Shown here: piece by piece, positions 32,165 to 42,086 of the stretch
Position numbering within the stretch: position 1 is the first letter of the stretch
How the letters are laid out: every line of letters begins with the position of its first letter
Source of the DNA: an uncultured bacterium
Lineage (GTDB): Bacteria; Bacillota_I; Bacilli_A; RFN20; CAG-826
Reading direction: 5' to 3'
Assembly (NCBI GenBank): GCA_949285665.1
Contig: CASDYC010000001.1
Location: 389,376 to 453,375 of the forward strand
Length of the DNA stretch: 64,000 nt
Program-made: the position numbers and the translations under genes
The notes under the pieces: generated by a model
Told to the model about the DNA's origin: nothing
Database searches by the model: none
The model's input: only the letters and a program-made list of their open reading frames with translations

Positions 32165-32190
32165 AAGCGTATGAATCACTTCATACGCTT
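32165..32190 (-). terminator. Terminator after the first collagen-like lipoprotein gene
   Basis: A 10-bp perfect GC-containing stem (32165-32174 with 32181-32190) with a 6-nt loop, T5 following on the minus strand. Confidence 0.85.
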
Positions 32191-32226
32191 ATTTTAATTA
32201 ATTAGTTAAACTTTTAAATATTTAAA

Positions 32227-34212
32227 TTAAAGGTTTACACAATCAATAATATTTACAAAGTAAATATTGAATGAATCTTTACCATTTACAATACTTGGAT
32301 TTTTAACTTTTAAAATTAACATTACAATTAATGTTGTAAAGTTTCCACTAATTGTATCTTCACTGCTTGAACCTGAGGCTGCATTCCAATAATAGCTTAA
32401 AACTTCATATTTTTCTTCATTAACTTTAACAGAATAAATTGCATCTGTTGTAGAACCTTCTACTGGAGTTTTTACATAGACAACATCTTCTTGAGTTGGA
32501 AGAATTGAAAGTTCGCTACCTTCATTTACAATGACTAATTCGTTGTTATGGAATTCTTCACTATAAATATTATCAGTTGAATTAAATTCACTTTGAGTAA
32601 ATTTACAATCTTCAAATCTTACTTTGTTATTTGCTGCGCCATTTTGATAACCAATAAATTGAATACCACCATAATCTTCAGCATTATTGGCAATAAGTTC
32701 TGAATTTTTAACTGTTATTGTATTATTTAAGCCACTATCTTCTCCACTTGGGAATTTATAATAACCATCAATTGTAATATTTGAAAATCCATAAACTTTA
32801 TCAGAGACATGGTTAACAGATTCTAAAACTGAATTATCAACAGTAATAACATCGTTATTATCTTTTACATAAATTGCTCCCCAAGCTCTTACATAAGAAT
32901 TTGTAAGATTTAATACAAGTCCATCATTACTTTGTAAATTAAATCCATAATAACCTTTTGCAAGACTACCATCTTCTGTATAACTACAATCAATACTAGA
33001 ATTGTTAATATTTAAGACAACTTTACCTAAATTTCTTGCAATTTGGATACCATAACAACCTTTTCCGCCAGCAATACCATTGCCTTTGAAATCAACATTT
33101 TCAAGAGATACATTAACATCATTATGATCTGTGACATTAATTAATCCATCATATGATTTATTATTGTTGTATGATTCAAAATCAACATTTTCAATAACAA
33201 CATTCATGTTTTCTGGAACAATTTCATCAGCATTATTTAAATTAATAATGTAATTACCACTACCATCAATAGAATTTTCTTTTGAAATAATTGGTTTATT
33301 TTCAGCATCGCTACCTTTTAAAACAAAATTATGAGTATTAATTGAAAGTTGAGAATCAATTTCATAAGTTGTTCCAGCATTTAATGTAACTTCAACACCT
33401 AAAGTTTCTGTTTCAATTAATTTTCTTGCTGCTGCAATATCTTCTTTTGTTTTAGATAGATCAATTTTAAATGCAGCACCTTTTAATTGTTCTGCACTCA
33501 TATCATCGATTGTATCGACCATATTAGGAGCAACAACTAATGGATCTTCTAAGCTACCACTTCCAGACTCAAATTTAACTCCTGCTGAAATTGTACCTTT
33601 ATTTAATACATTTCCATAACCGTCAATTAAAGCATCTGTATATAATTGACCATCTTCAAAGTAATTTGGAGTTAATTTATTATCAAAAGTAGCTCTAATA
33701 ACAAATCCATGTTCTTTCATGACAGTTGTGTAAGTATATTTTCCATTAGCATATGGAACTAAACTTCCATCAACAGCGACATTATCGACAAATAATTTAT
33801 CAAGATAATATCCTTCGTCTGGTGTAATTGTAAAGACAACACTTTCACCAACTAAACCTGTTTTTGTTCCGTCACTTACAAAACCGCCTACACTTGGAAG
33901 AATTGTATTTCCCCAAACGTCTTTTCCATCAACGCCGTCTTCCCCAGCTTCACCAGTTTCACCTTTGTCACCTTTGTCACCAGTTTCACCTTTTTCACCG
34001 TCTTGACCATCTTTTCCAGGTTGACCTTGTGCACCTTGTTCCCCGGTTTCACCTTTTTCACCTTGTTCACCTTTTGGACCAGTGTCACCAGTTTCACCTT
34101 TTGGACCAGTAATTACGGTTGTTTCTTGAGAATCAGATGGATTACAAGCTGTAAGACCTCCAACTAATAAACAAGCAAGTGCCAAGACACTTAAATATTT
34201 TTTATTTTTCAT
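32227..34212 (-). CDS. Collagen-like lipoprotein with beta-helix domain (paralog 1)
   Basis: 661 residues. A signal peptide ends in lipobox LTAC (Cys23). Residues 36-98 are 21 uninterrupted Gly-X-Y triplets (GPKGETGDTG style), a likely trimeric collagen-like stalk. Next is a small beta domain (about 100-180) of the 'GGFVSDGTKTGLVGESVVFTITPDEGYYL' kind, seen in bacterial surface repeats. A long Asn/Asp-rich part (about 280-540) follows, with spaced ILV-x-I-x-N strands typical of a right-handed parallel beta-helix. An adhesin or glycan-binding role is inference. The paralog next door is nearly identical in the N-terminal third and diverges in the last 100 residues. The ribosome binding site is AAAGGAAG. 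Confidence 0.85.
   Translation of the reverse strand: MKNKKYLSVLALACLLVGGLTACNPSDSQETTVITGPKGETGDTGPKGEQGEKGETGEQGAQGQPGKDGQDGEKGETGDKGDKGETGEAGEDGVDGKDVWGNTILPSVGGFVSDGTKTGLVGESVVFTITPDEGYYLDKLFVDNVAVDGSLVPYANGKYTYTTVMKEHGFVIRATFDNKLTPNYFEDGQLYTDALIDGYGNVLNKGTISAGVKFESGSGSLEDPLVVAPNMVDTIDDMSAEQLKGAAFKIDLSKTKEDIAAARKLIETETLGVEVTLNAGTTYEIDSQLSINTHNFVLKGSDAENKPIISKENSIDGSGNYIINLNNADEIVPENMNVVIENVDFESYNNNKSYDGLINVTDHNDVNVSLENVDFKGNGIAGGKGCYGIQIARNLGKVVLNINNSSIDCSYTEDGSLAKGYYGFNLQSNDGLVLNLTNSYVRAWGAIYVKDNNDVITVDNSVLESVNHVSDKVYGFSNITIDGYYKFPSGEDSGLNNTITVKNSELIANNAEDYGGIQFIGYQNGAANNKVRFEDCKFTQSEFNSTDNIYSEEFHNNELVIVNEGSELSILPTQEDVVYVKTPVEGSTTDAIYSVKVNEEKYEVLSYYWNAASGSSSEDTISGNFTTLIVMLILKVKNPSIVNGKDSFNIYFVNIIDCVNL
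33919..34107 (-). repeat. Collagen-like Gly-X-Y coding repeat, copy 1
   Basis: Twenty-one Gly-X-Y codon triplets. The DNA is nearly the same as at 36052-36240, so the pair is a good site for recombination or gene conversion. Open frames on the other strand here are by-products of the 9-bp periodicity. Confidence 0.85.
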
Positions 34213-34288
34213 AAAATCTTCCTTTCAGTTAATTATTTTATCACAAATTAAATATAAATAATACCAAATTCACCAGTAATAAAAGAAA

Positions 34289-34319
34289 AAAGATGTGTGA
34301 TTTAACTTCACACATCTTT
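34289..34319 (-). terminator. Terminator after the second collagen-like lipoprotein gene
   Basis: A 12-bp perfect stem (34289-34300 with 34308-34319), 7-nt loop and a T-rich end on both strands. Confidence 0.85.
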
Positions 34320-34356
34320 AATTTTTTTCTTTAAATTTTTGTTAATTTAGTTTTAA

Positions 34357-36345
34357 TTAAAAGGATAATCCGATATATGCAATTAATGGTATTCCATCAG
34401 TTGTTGTAAGACCAATAAATCCAATATAGCATTGTAATCTACCAGAAACAACTTTTCCTTCAACAGTAAATGCAGTTTCCTTTGTTGATCCGCCTTCTCC
34501 ATTATCTAATGCATAAGTCCATAAAACGTCTACTAAACCAACGCCATCTGGTAAAATCATTCCAACTAATGTACCTGAAGCAATTTCTTCATCAGAATAA
34601 TCTTGAACAACTACTTGGAAATCTTCATGGAAGTTAATTACAGTTTCAACGCCATCTTCAACAACAATAATAGTGTTATCATCTTGAATAAAGTTACCTA
34701 AAGATACGTTATCAGCGTAATTATCTTCGCCATTAATATAAGTATTATTGTCTAATTTAATTGTATTTTTAGTTGCATCATATTGGAATGCAAAATAATT
34801 TAATCCACCATAACCTTTAGTATTAACTAAATTGAAAGTTGTATTACTAACATTTACAGTATTTCCAACACCAGCTGGTTTTTCAATCTCACCAACAATT
34901 GCACCACCATCAAATACAATACTTGAGAATGAATATACTTTATCATTAACATTGTTTACAGTTACAAATTCACAGTTATCAATATTAATGATGTCATTAT
35001 TATCTTTAATATAAACATTACCCCACGCTCTAATATAAGTATTTGTAATATTTGCAACTAATCCGGTATTATTTTGAAGATTTAATCCATAATAACTTCT
35101 CTTTAAGCTTCCATCTTCACTATAAGCTAAATCAATTGAGCTATTATTAATATTAAGTTCAACATCACCAGTATTTCTTAAAATTTGGATACCATAAGCA
35201 CCTACTGTGGATGTTCCTTCATTACCTTTATAACTTACATTTTCTAAATTAATTGTTGCATCTTCTTGATCTGCAATATTAATAAATGCACTAGCAATAC
35301 TATTGTCAAAGTTTTCAAAATCAACATTTGTAATTGTAATATTGATATCTTTTACAACATTTTTAGCATCATTATAGTTAATAATAAATGCAGAGCCAGA
35401 AGTTGATCCTTCTTTTGAAATAACTGGTTTATTATCGGCTTCAGTTCCAGTTAATGTTAAGTTAGAAGTTCTTGACATTAAAGCATCACTAATTTCATAA
35501 GTTGTACCAGCATTTAAGATAACTTCAACACCTAATGTATCTCTTTCAAGTAATGCAAATACAGCATCAACATCTTCTTTTGCTCTTGATAAATCAACTT
35601 TAAATGCTGTGACTTTCATTTGTTCATCACTTAAACCATCTAACATATCAGTTTTTGAAACATCAACAATTAATGGATCTTCTAATGTACCACTACCAGA
35701 TTCAAATTTAATTCCTTGGGTAGCTTCACCTTTATCTAATACATTTCCATAACTATCAATTAATGCATCAGTATATAATTGACCATCTTCATAATAAGTT
35801 GGAGTTAATGTATCATCAAATACAGCTCTTACAACAAATCCATTTTCTTTCATGACTGTTGAATAAGTATAAACTCCATTTTCATATGGGACTAAACTTC
35901 CATCAACTAATTGATTGTCAACATAGAATTTATCAAGGAAATATCCTTCGTCAGGTGTAATTGTAAATGTGATATCTTCTCCAACTAAACCAGTTTTTGT
36001 GCCATCTGTTACAGAACCACCAACACTTGGAATAATTGTATTTCCCCAAACATCTTTTCCATCAACGCCATCTTCCCCAGCTTCACCAGTTTCACCTTTG
36101 TCACCTTTGTCACCAGTGTCACCTTTTTCACCGTCTTGACCATCTTTTCCAGGTTGACCTTGTGCACCTTGTTCCCCGGTTTCACCTTTGTCACCTTGTT
36201 CACCTTTTGCACCAGTGTCACCAGTTTCGCCTTTTGGACCAGTAACCACAGTAGTTTCTTGAGAATCACTTGGACTACAAGACGTAAGTCCAATGACTAA
36301 TAAACAAGCAATGGCTAAAGCTCCAATAAATTTCTTGTTTTTCAT
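34357..36345 (-). CDS. Collagen-like lipoprotein with beta-helix domain (paralog 2)
   Basis: 662 residues, same architecture as the neighbour: signal peptide with lipobox LTSC (Cys23), 21 Gly-X-Y triplets (36-98), a small beta domain (about 100-180) and a beta-helix-like region (about 270-540). Its C-terminal tail (VDVLWTYALDNGEGGSTK...) differs from paralog 1. The ribosome binding site is AAGGAGAA. Each copy has its own terminator, so they are separate transcription units created by tandem duplication. Upstream (36346-36520) is AT-rich and promoter-like but has no feature I can place firmly. Confidence 0.85.
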   Translation of the reverse strand: MKNKKFIGALAIACLLVIGLTSCSPSDSQETTVVTGPKGETGDTGAKGEQGDKGETGEQGAQGQPGKDGQDGEKGDTGDKGDKGETGEAGEDGVDGKDVWGNTIIPSVGGSVTDGTKTGLVGEDITFTITPDEGYFLDKFYVDNQLVDGSLVPYENGVYTYSTVMKENGFVVRAVFDDTLTPTYYEDGQLYTDALIDSYGNVLDKGEATQGIKFESGSGTLEDPLIVDVSKTDMLDGLSDEQMKVTAFKVDLSRAKEDVDAVFALLERDTLGVEVILNAGTTYEISDALMSRTSNLTLTGTEADNKPVISKEGSTSGSAFIINYNDAKNVVKDINITITNVDFENFDNSIASAFINIADQEDATINLENVSYKGNEGTSTVGAYGIQILRNTGDVELNINNSSIDLAYSEDGSLKRSYYGLNLQNNTGLVANITNTYIRAWGNVYIKDNNDIINIDNCEFVTVNNVNDKVYSFSSIVFDGGAIVGEIEKPAGVGNTVNVSNTTFNLVNTKGYGGLNYFAFQYDATKNTIKLDNNTYINGEDNYADNVSLGNFIQDDNTIIVVEDGVETVINFHEDFQVVVQDYSDEEIASGTLVGMILPDGVGLVDVLWTYALDNGEGGSTKETAFTVEGKVVSGRLQCYIGFIGLTTTDGIPLIAYIGLSF
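36052..36240 (-). repeat. Collagen-like Gly-X-Y coding repeat, copy 2
   Basis: Second copy of the 21-triplet block, differing from copy 1 by a few conservative codons such as Pro to Ala and Glu to Asp. Confidence 0.85.
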
Positions 36346-36520
36346 AACTTCTCCTTTTCTTTTATTTTTAAAACAAATAAAAATATATTTATATTATATA
36401 TTTTTCAATTGGAATTAGCATAAAAAATTAGTTAAAACAAAAAATTCTATTCGTTTGATAAATTTTTATTAAATTTTTTCTTTATTTCGCGGTTATTTTA
36501 TATTTTAATAAATAATAACA

Positions 36521-37132
36521 ATGAAAGAAAAAATTAAAAAAATATTAACATTAATTGAAGCATTACTAATTTTAGTTAGTATTGCATTTTTCTATGTATT
36601 TTTTATCACCACTTTAATAAAAGATGGCTCTGAAAATGTTAATTTTCTTCCAGCAATAATTTATTTAACTTTTGGAGGAATGAGTATATTAATTTGTCTT
36701 TCAATGTTTCAACTTTATAAAAAGCACGATAGTGATTTTTTACAATCAGGATATGACTATATATTTAATTGCATTGCCATTTCACAATTAATTTCTTGTA
36801 GTTTTTATTATATTAACATAAATGATTCATATTTTATAAGAATCGAAAACGATCCAAATTATATACTTTCAATTATTGTATTATTAGTCGGTTATATTGT
36901 TTTATATGGTATATTTTTTAAGTATAAATTCTTTAAATTATTTAGATTTGTACCTTATTTAGCATTAATAATTTGTATTGTTTTATTTATCAATATTAAT
37001 TTAGATCCTTATTTAATTTCAAGTTGTGTGTTAATGATTATTTGTATTTTAATTGCAATAATTAAGTCATTTTTAATAACAAAAACAAAAAACAATCAAA
37101 CTAAAGAAGAAAATAATACTAGCGAAAATTAA
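36521..37132 (+). CDS. Small polytopic membrane protein, unknown
   Basis: 203 residues with six hydrophobic segments and a short hydrophilic, Asn/Glu-rich C-terminal tail. No family recognised. It stands alone on the plus strand between minus-strand units. Its stop codon abuts the queH stop with no gap and no terminator. No Shine-Dalgarno is visible (TAATAAATAATAACA before the ATG), so the start is chosen only as the first ATG in frame. Confidence 0.55.
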   Translation: MKEKIKKILTLIEALLILVSIAFFYVFFITTLIKDGSENVNFLPAIIYLTFGGMSILICLSMFQLYKKHDSDFLQSGYDYIFNCIAISQLISCSFYYININDSYFIRIENDPNYILSIIVLLVGYIVLYGIFFKYKFFKLFRFVPYLALIICIVLFININLDPYLISSCVLMIICILIAIIKSFLITKTKNNQTKEENNTSEN

Positions 37133-37756
37133 TTATTTATTATTAATTGAAAATTCGCAACCACAATATTCTTGTAAATATAGACCTAGATCTCTTGCTT
37201 TTTTATAACCTTCTTCACTCCAACCGTGTTTTTTAAAATCACTATAAAAATATTTAATATCTTTAAATTCACTAGATAATTTTTCAGCAATTTTATTTAT
37301 TATTTTTGAACTTTTTTGTCTTGATGAGGTCATTACAGTACAAACATAATCAAAATTATTTTTACTAGCTAAAATAAAAGTTTCTCTTAATCTTTTTTCA
37401 TAACATAAAAAACATCTTTTACCACCTTCTTTTTCATCTTTTAAAGGTAATAAGTCTTTCATATATTCTTGATGGTTATATTGACCTTTTATAACTTCAA
37501 TATTAATTTTTTCGTTTTTTAAGATATTTATATATTCAAGTAAAGTATTATATCTTTTTTCAAATTCAGAATTAGGATAAATATTTGGATTATAAAATAA
37601 AACACTTATTTTAAAAAAATTACTTAAAAATCTTAATGGAAATATACTACAAGGACCACAGCAAACATGAATTAAAAGTTTTGGTTTTTCCTTGCAATTC
37701 TCAACTATTTTTAATAATTCTTTTTCAGATTCTAGTAAATAATTTCTTTCTTTCAT
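37133..37756 (-). CDS. queH: Epoxyqueuosine reductase QueH
   Basis: Reduces epoxyqueuosine to queuosine in tRNA, the last step of the pathway. It is the non-homologous counterpart of QueG (DUF208). I chose the ATG at 37754-37756 (207 residues), just after the queA stop. A longer frame to 37816 would overlap queA by 59 bp. Cysteine motifs typical of QueH are present: HVCCGPC (residues 30-36), GGKRCFLCYEKRL in the middle, and YCGCEFS at the C-terminus. The last serves as metal and [4Fe-4S] ligands together with the first. Fourth gene of queT-tgt-queA-queH. Confidence 0.93.
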   Translation of the reverse strand: MKERNYLLESEKELLKIVENCKEKPKLLIHVCCGPCSIFPLRFLSNFFKISVLFYNPNIYPNSEFEKRYNTLLEYINILKNEKINIEVIKGQYNHQEYMKDLLPLKDEKEGGKRCFLCYEKRLRETFILASKNNFDYVCTVMTSSRQKSSKIINKIAEKLSSEFKDIKYFYSDFKKHGWSEEGYKKARDLGLYLQEYCGCEFSINNK

Positions 37757-37757
37757 A

Positions 37758-38786
37758 TTAATATATAAACATTGCATCACCAAAAGAAAAGAATCTATAT
37801 TTTTCTTCAACCGCATGTTTATAACAAACTAAAGTATAATCAATATCTCCAATAAAAGATGAAACCAACATAATTAAAGTAGACTTTGGAAGATGGAAAT
37901 TTGTAATTAAACAATCAACTGCTTTCCATTTATATCCTGGAGAAATAAATATATCTGTTTCTTCTTTACTAGCTTTAAATTTTCCATATTTTGTAATATT
38001 TGCTTCAAGCGTTCTAACACTTGTTGTTCCAACGGCAATTATTCTTTGATTATTTTCTTTTGCGCTATTTAATTTATTTGCAGCTTCTAGAGATATTTCA
38101 TATTCTTCTTTATGCATAATGTGATCTTTTGTATCACTAACTTTAATTGGTCTAAATGTACCAAGTCCAATATTTAGTGTAATATCAATAATTTCTACAC
38201 CAATTTCTTTAATTTTCTCTAGCAATTCCTCACTAAAATGAAATCCAGCAGTTGGTGCTGCTGCGCTTCCTAAAACTTTGGCATATACTGTTTGATATTC
38301 ATTATTATCTTCGACTTGTTTTTTAATATATGGAGGGAGAGGCATTAAGCCAATTTTATCTAATATTTCTAAAAATATTCCATCATAATAAAATTTAATT
38401 ATTCTTATACCTTCTTGTTTTCTTTCAATACATTCTCCAATTAATAAATCATTTCCAAAAGAAATTTTACTTCCAGTTTTAATTGTTTTTGAATTTCCAA
38501 CCAAACATTCCCATTTATCATCACCTAAATCTTTTAATAATAAAACTTCAACATGGGCACCAGTTTCTTTTTTTATTCCATATAATCTAGCCGGAATTAC
38601 TTTGGTATTGTTTCTAACTAATACATCGCCTTTTTTAAAATACTTTAAAATGTCATAAAAATGTTCATCTTTGAATTCTTTTTTTGTTTTATTTATTGTT
38701 AAAAGTCTGCAGTTCTCACGTTTTTCTAATGGAGATTGTGCAATTAAATTTTCTGGTAAATCAAAATTAAATATATTAACATCCAT
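37758..38786 (-). CDS. queA: S-adenosylmethionine:tRNA ribosyltransferase-isomerase
   Basis: Transfers and isomerises ribose from S-adenosylmethionine onto preQ1-tRNA to give epoxyqueuosine. The 342-residue product has the family start FDLPENLIAQSP near residue 8, RNNTKVIPARLYG, GSAAAPTAGFHF in the centre and VGTTSVRTLE, TDIFISPGY, LITNFHLPKSTL towards the end. Normal length. It starts 2 bp after the tgt stop. Confidence 0.97.
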   Translation of the reverse strand: MDVNIFNFDLPENLIAQSPLEKRENCRLLTINKTKKEFKDEHFYDILKYFKKGDVLVRNNTKVIPARLYGIKKETGAHVEVLLLKDLGDDKWECLVGNSKTIKTGSKISFGNDLLIGECIERKQEGIRIIKFYYDGIFLEILDKIGLMPLPPYIKKQVEDNNEYQTVYAKVLGSAAAPTAGFHFSEELLEKIKEIGVEIIDITLNIGLGTFRPIKVSDTKDHIMHKEEYEISLEAANKLNSAKENNQRIIAVGTTSVRTLEANITKYGKFKASKEETDIFISPGYKWKAVDCLITNFHLPKSTLIMLVSSFIGDIDYTLVCYKHAVEEKYRFFSFGDAMFIY

Positions 38787-38788
38787 AT

Positions 38789-40440
<1,652 letters not shown>

Positions 40441-40450
40441 ATATTTCAAA

Positions 40451-40495
40451 CCTCCTTGTTTTTTAAAAGATGGTTAGGCAAGGACAACATCTTTT
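40451..40495 (-). promoter_or_regulatory. preQ1-I riboswitch controlling queT-tgt-queA-queH
   Basis: On the minus strand, an 8-bp stem AAAAGATG (40488-40495) with CATCTTTT (40465-40472) closes a loop containing CCTTG and ending in CCTAAC. An A-rich tail AAAAAACAAGG follows. The loop CCTTG is complementary to CAAGG in the tail, which forms the H-type pseudoknot of preQ1-I riboswitches. The same CAAGGAGG is the queT ribosome binding site, so ligand binding would block translation. The tail resembles the known Thermoanaerobacter example. Confidence 0.9.
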
Positions 40496-40510
40496 CTTTT
40501 AAACCTTAAT

Positions 40511-40539
40511 ATTATAGTAAGAATTAAATAAAATATTAA
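40511..40539 (-). promoter_or_regulatory. Promoter of the queT operon
   Basis: On the minus strand, TATAAT (40511-40516) with a weak TTAATA (40534-40539) at 17-nt spacing, about 15 bp before the riboswitch. Confidence 0.55.
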
Positions 40540-40673
40540 GTTATTTTATTAAAATGATAAATTTATTAAAATAATGCAACTTTTTTATTGAAAACATCAA
40601 TTTTATAATAAAAAATATGCATAAAATTTTTCAAAATTTAGAATTATTATATCGATTTTATCGGCATTTTATA

Positions 40674-40700
40674 TGAAAGTGTTTTCAGTAACCGTTTACA
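40674..40700 (+). promoter_or_regulatory. Tandem cre-like operators upstream of the 52-codon gene
   Basis: Two 14-bp near-palindromes share one base. TGAAAGTGTTTTCA (40674-40687) and the reverse complement of 40687-40700, TGTAAACGGTTACT, each match 13 of 14 positions of the CcpA cre consensus TGWAANCGNTNWCA. They lie about 30-60 bp before the likely transcription start, upstream of the -10. That placement suits activation as well as repression. Another LacI-family regulator could bind instead. Confidence 0.6.
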
Positions 40701-40726
40701 GAATTTTAATTTTAAAAATAATGTTT

Positions 40727-40763
40727 TAATATATTCTCGAAGTTAAGAAAAAGAATTAACTTC
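40727..40763 (+). promoter_or_regulatory. Promoter -10 and 5'-terminal hairpin of the peptide mRNA
   Basis: A -10-like TAATAT/TATATT (40727-40735) has a weak -35. The predicted start at about 40739-40742 coincides with a perfect 8-bp hairpin, GAAGTTAA (40739-40746) with TTAACTTC (40756-40763). A hairpin at the extreme 5' end commonly stabilises Firmicutes mRNAs. Confidence 0.5.
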
Positions 40764-40785
40764 AAAAATAAGGAGGATTAAATTT

Positions 40786-40944
40786 ATGTTAAACGAAAAA
40801 GAAATTGAAAGAAATCCTAAATATGAAAACGAGGACAGACAATTAGAACAAATGACATTCATGACAACTAATATGTACCTTGCTTCTAGCTCAATTGGTC
40901 TCAATAATCCTTGTGTCATATCCTCAATGGGATTTATTGATTAA
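40786..40944 (+). CDS. 52-residue peptide, possible secreted or modified peptide precursor
   Basis: ATG at 40786 with a near-perfect Shine-Dalgarno (AAGGAGGA, 40770-40777) and TAA at 40942-40944. Residues 1-25 are strongly charged (MLNEKEIERN, then PKYENEDRQL). Residues 26-52 lack charge except a final Asp and are rich in Ser, Thr, Asn and Gly with one Cys (LASSSIGLNNPCVISSMGF). Charged leader plus small-residue tail is the layout of ribosomally made modified-peptide precursors, but no modification enzyme or exporter is adjacent. I do not recognise the family. cre-like operators, a 5' hairpin and a strong terminator suggest high, regulated expression. It could also be a signalling peptide or a small cytosolic protein. 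Confidence 0.65.
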   Translation: MLNEKEIERNPKYENEDRQLEQMTFMTTNMYLASSSIGLNNPCVISSMGFID

Positions 40945-40975
40945 TTTTAAAAATTTATTATAACTACATAAAAAC

Positions 40976-41005
40976 AAACGCTTCACAATTGTGAAGCGTT
41001 TTTTA
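40976..41005 (+). terminator. Strong terminator after the peptide gene
   Basis: Inverted repeat with 13-bp arms (40976-40988 with 40989-41001), in practice a 10-bp GC-containing stem AACGCTTCAC/GTGAAGCGTT with AATT loop, followed by T6. It may also serve the converging hydrolase gene. Confidence 0.9.
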
Positions 41006-41015
41006 TTATATTTAA

Positions 41016-41915
41016 TTATTTATTTAAAAATTTAATTATATCTTTTATAACTTCATCTTTAAAATTTTCATTCAATATCTCGTGTCTTCCTTCATAATAA
41101 ATTGAATTAATTTTATCATGACCACAATTTTTATATATTTTAATTAATTTATTTAATGTTTTAGTATTTTTTGAAACTGGATCATATTTTCCGGCCAATA
41201 TTAAAATATTTAAATTAGGATCTATATTTTTTATTTTATCTTTATTAAATAAATTAGCTAATCCTTTAATTAAATATAAATAAAATCCATTAGAACATTG
41301 ATAATTACAAGCCTTATCAGCTAAATATTTATTAACATTTTCTTTATTAAAACTTAACCAATCAGCTTTTGTTTGTTTATTTTTAATAGCTTTTTCATAT
41401 TGACCAATAGTTAGTGTTTTTAATAATTTAGCTGGTTTATTAAAATTATTTTTATTTACAATTAATCTAGCTAGTAAATATCCAATTTTAGAGCCTAAAA
41501 TTGGTCCACTTGATCCAATTAATATTAATTTATCAGTTGAAAATTTATGTCTTTGAATCATATTTTGACAAATAAATGATCCCATAGAGTGGCTAATTAT
41601 ATAAATTGGAACATCATATTGATTTTTTAGCGTGCAATATAATTCAAATATTGAATCTGACATCTTGTTAAAAAAATCTTTGCAAACTATTCCATAAGAT
41701 TTTTCATCAATTACATTTTCACCTTGTCCATAATGATCTAAACAATAAACTTGATAATAATTTTCATTAAGTTTGTTTGCTAAATAATCATATCTATTAC
41801 AATGTTCTTGCATTCCAGTTACCAAAATAACTATTTTTTTAAAATCATCTTTACTCCAAACTTTCCCTTTTAGTTTATCTCCGTATGAATTTATAAAATT
41901 AAAATTTTGTTTCAT
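41016..41915 (-). CDS. Alpha/beta hydrolase, lysophospholipase/monoglyceride-lipase-like
   Basis: 299 residues of the S33-type 'serine aminopeptidase' hydrolase group. Strand and oxyanion region VTGMQEHCNRY near 33-43 resembles the HG-x-x-EH pattern of monoglyceride lipases. LDHYGQGEN follows, with the nucleophile Ser110 in SHSMGSF, Asp in AGKYDPVSK and His in YYEGRHEILNE. No signal peptide, so probably cytosolic, acting on lipid esters. The ribosome binding site is GAGG. It is divergent from the SDR/EFR1 pair. Confidence 0.85.
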   Translation of the reverse strand: MKQNFNFINSYGDKLKGKVWSKDDFKKIVILVTGMQEHCNRYDYLANKLNENYYQVYCLDHYGQGENVIDEKSYGIVCKDFFNKMSDSIFELYCTLKNQYDVPIYIISHSMGSFICQNMIQRHKFSTDKLILIGSSGPILGSKIGYLLARLIVNKNNFNKPAKLLKTLTIGQYEKAIKNKQTKADWLSFNKENVNKYLADKACNYQCSNGFYLYLIKGLANLFNKDKIKNIDPNLNILILAGKYDPVSKNTKTLNKLIKIYKNCGHDKINSIYYEGRHEILNENFKDEVIKDIIKFLNK

Positions 41916-41975
41916 TTTTTAAACCTCTAATAAAATTATTTTATCATTTTTATTATTTACAAAAAACGAAACATT

Positions 41976-42000
41976 AAATACTTTTAATTTTTAAGTATTT
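41976..42000. promoter_or_regulatory. Palindrome between divergent hydrolase and SDR genes
   Basis: 8-bp arms AAATACTT (41976-41983) and AAGTATTT (41993-42000) with a 9-nt spacer, in the shared upstream region. It could be an operator, but AT-rich chance repeats are common here. Confidence 0.3.
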
Positions 42001-42058
42001 TATGAAACATATCTACACAAATTTTCATATTTTAAACAATAAATACATATAAATTTTA

Positions 42059-42064
42059 TATAAT
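42059..42064 (+). promoter_or_regulatory. -10 box of the SDR-EFR1 pair
   Basis: TATAAT 22 bp before the ATG, followed by the Shine-Dalgarno AGGAAG. No good -35. Confidence 0.45.
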
Positions 42065-42086
42065 AATAAAGTTAGGAAGTTTTATT

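Noticed and set aside
33864-36293. Long frames antisense to or out of frame with the collagen-like repeats (His/Leu/Gln-rich or Lys/Val-rich)
   Set aside because: They are by-products of the 9-bp Gly-X-Y codon periodicity. The in-frame lipoprotein reading is clear.
37757-37816. Longer start for queH
   Set aside because: It would overlap queA by about 59 bp with no family-like sequence; the ATG right after the queA stop fits the family start.
40786-40944. AgrD-type autoinducer precursor
   Set aside because: No amphipathic helix, no conserved acidic tail, and no AgrB-like protease next to it.
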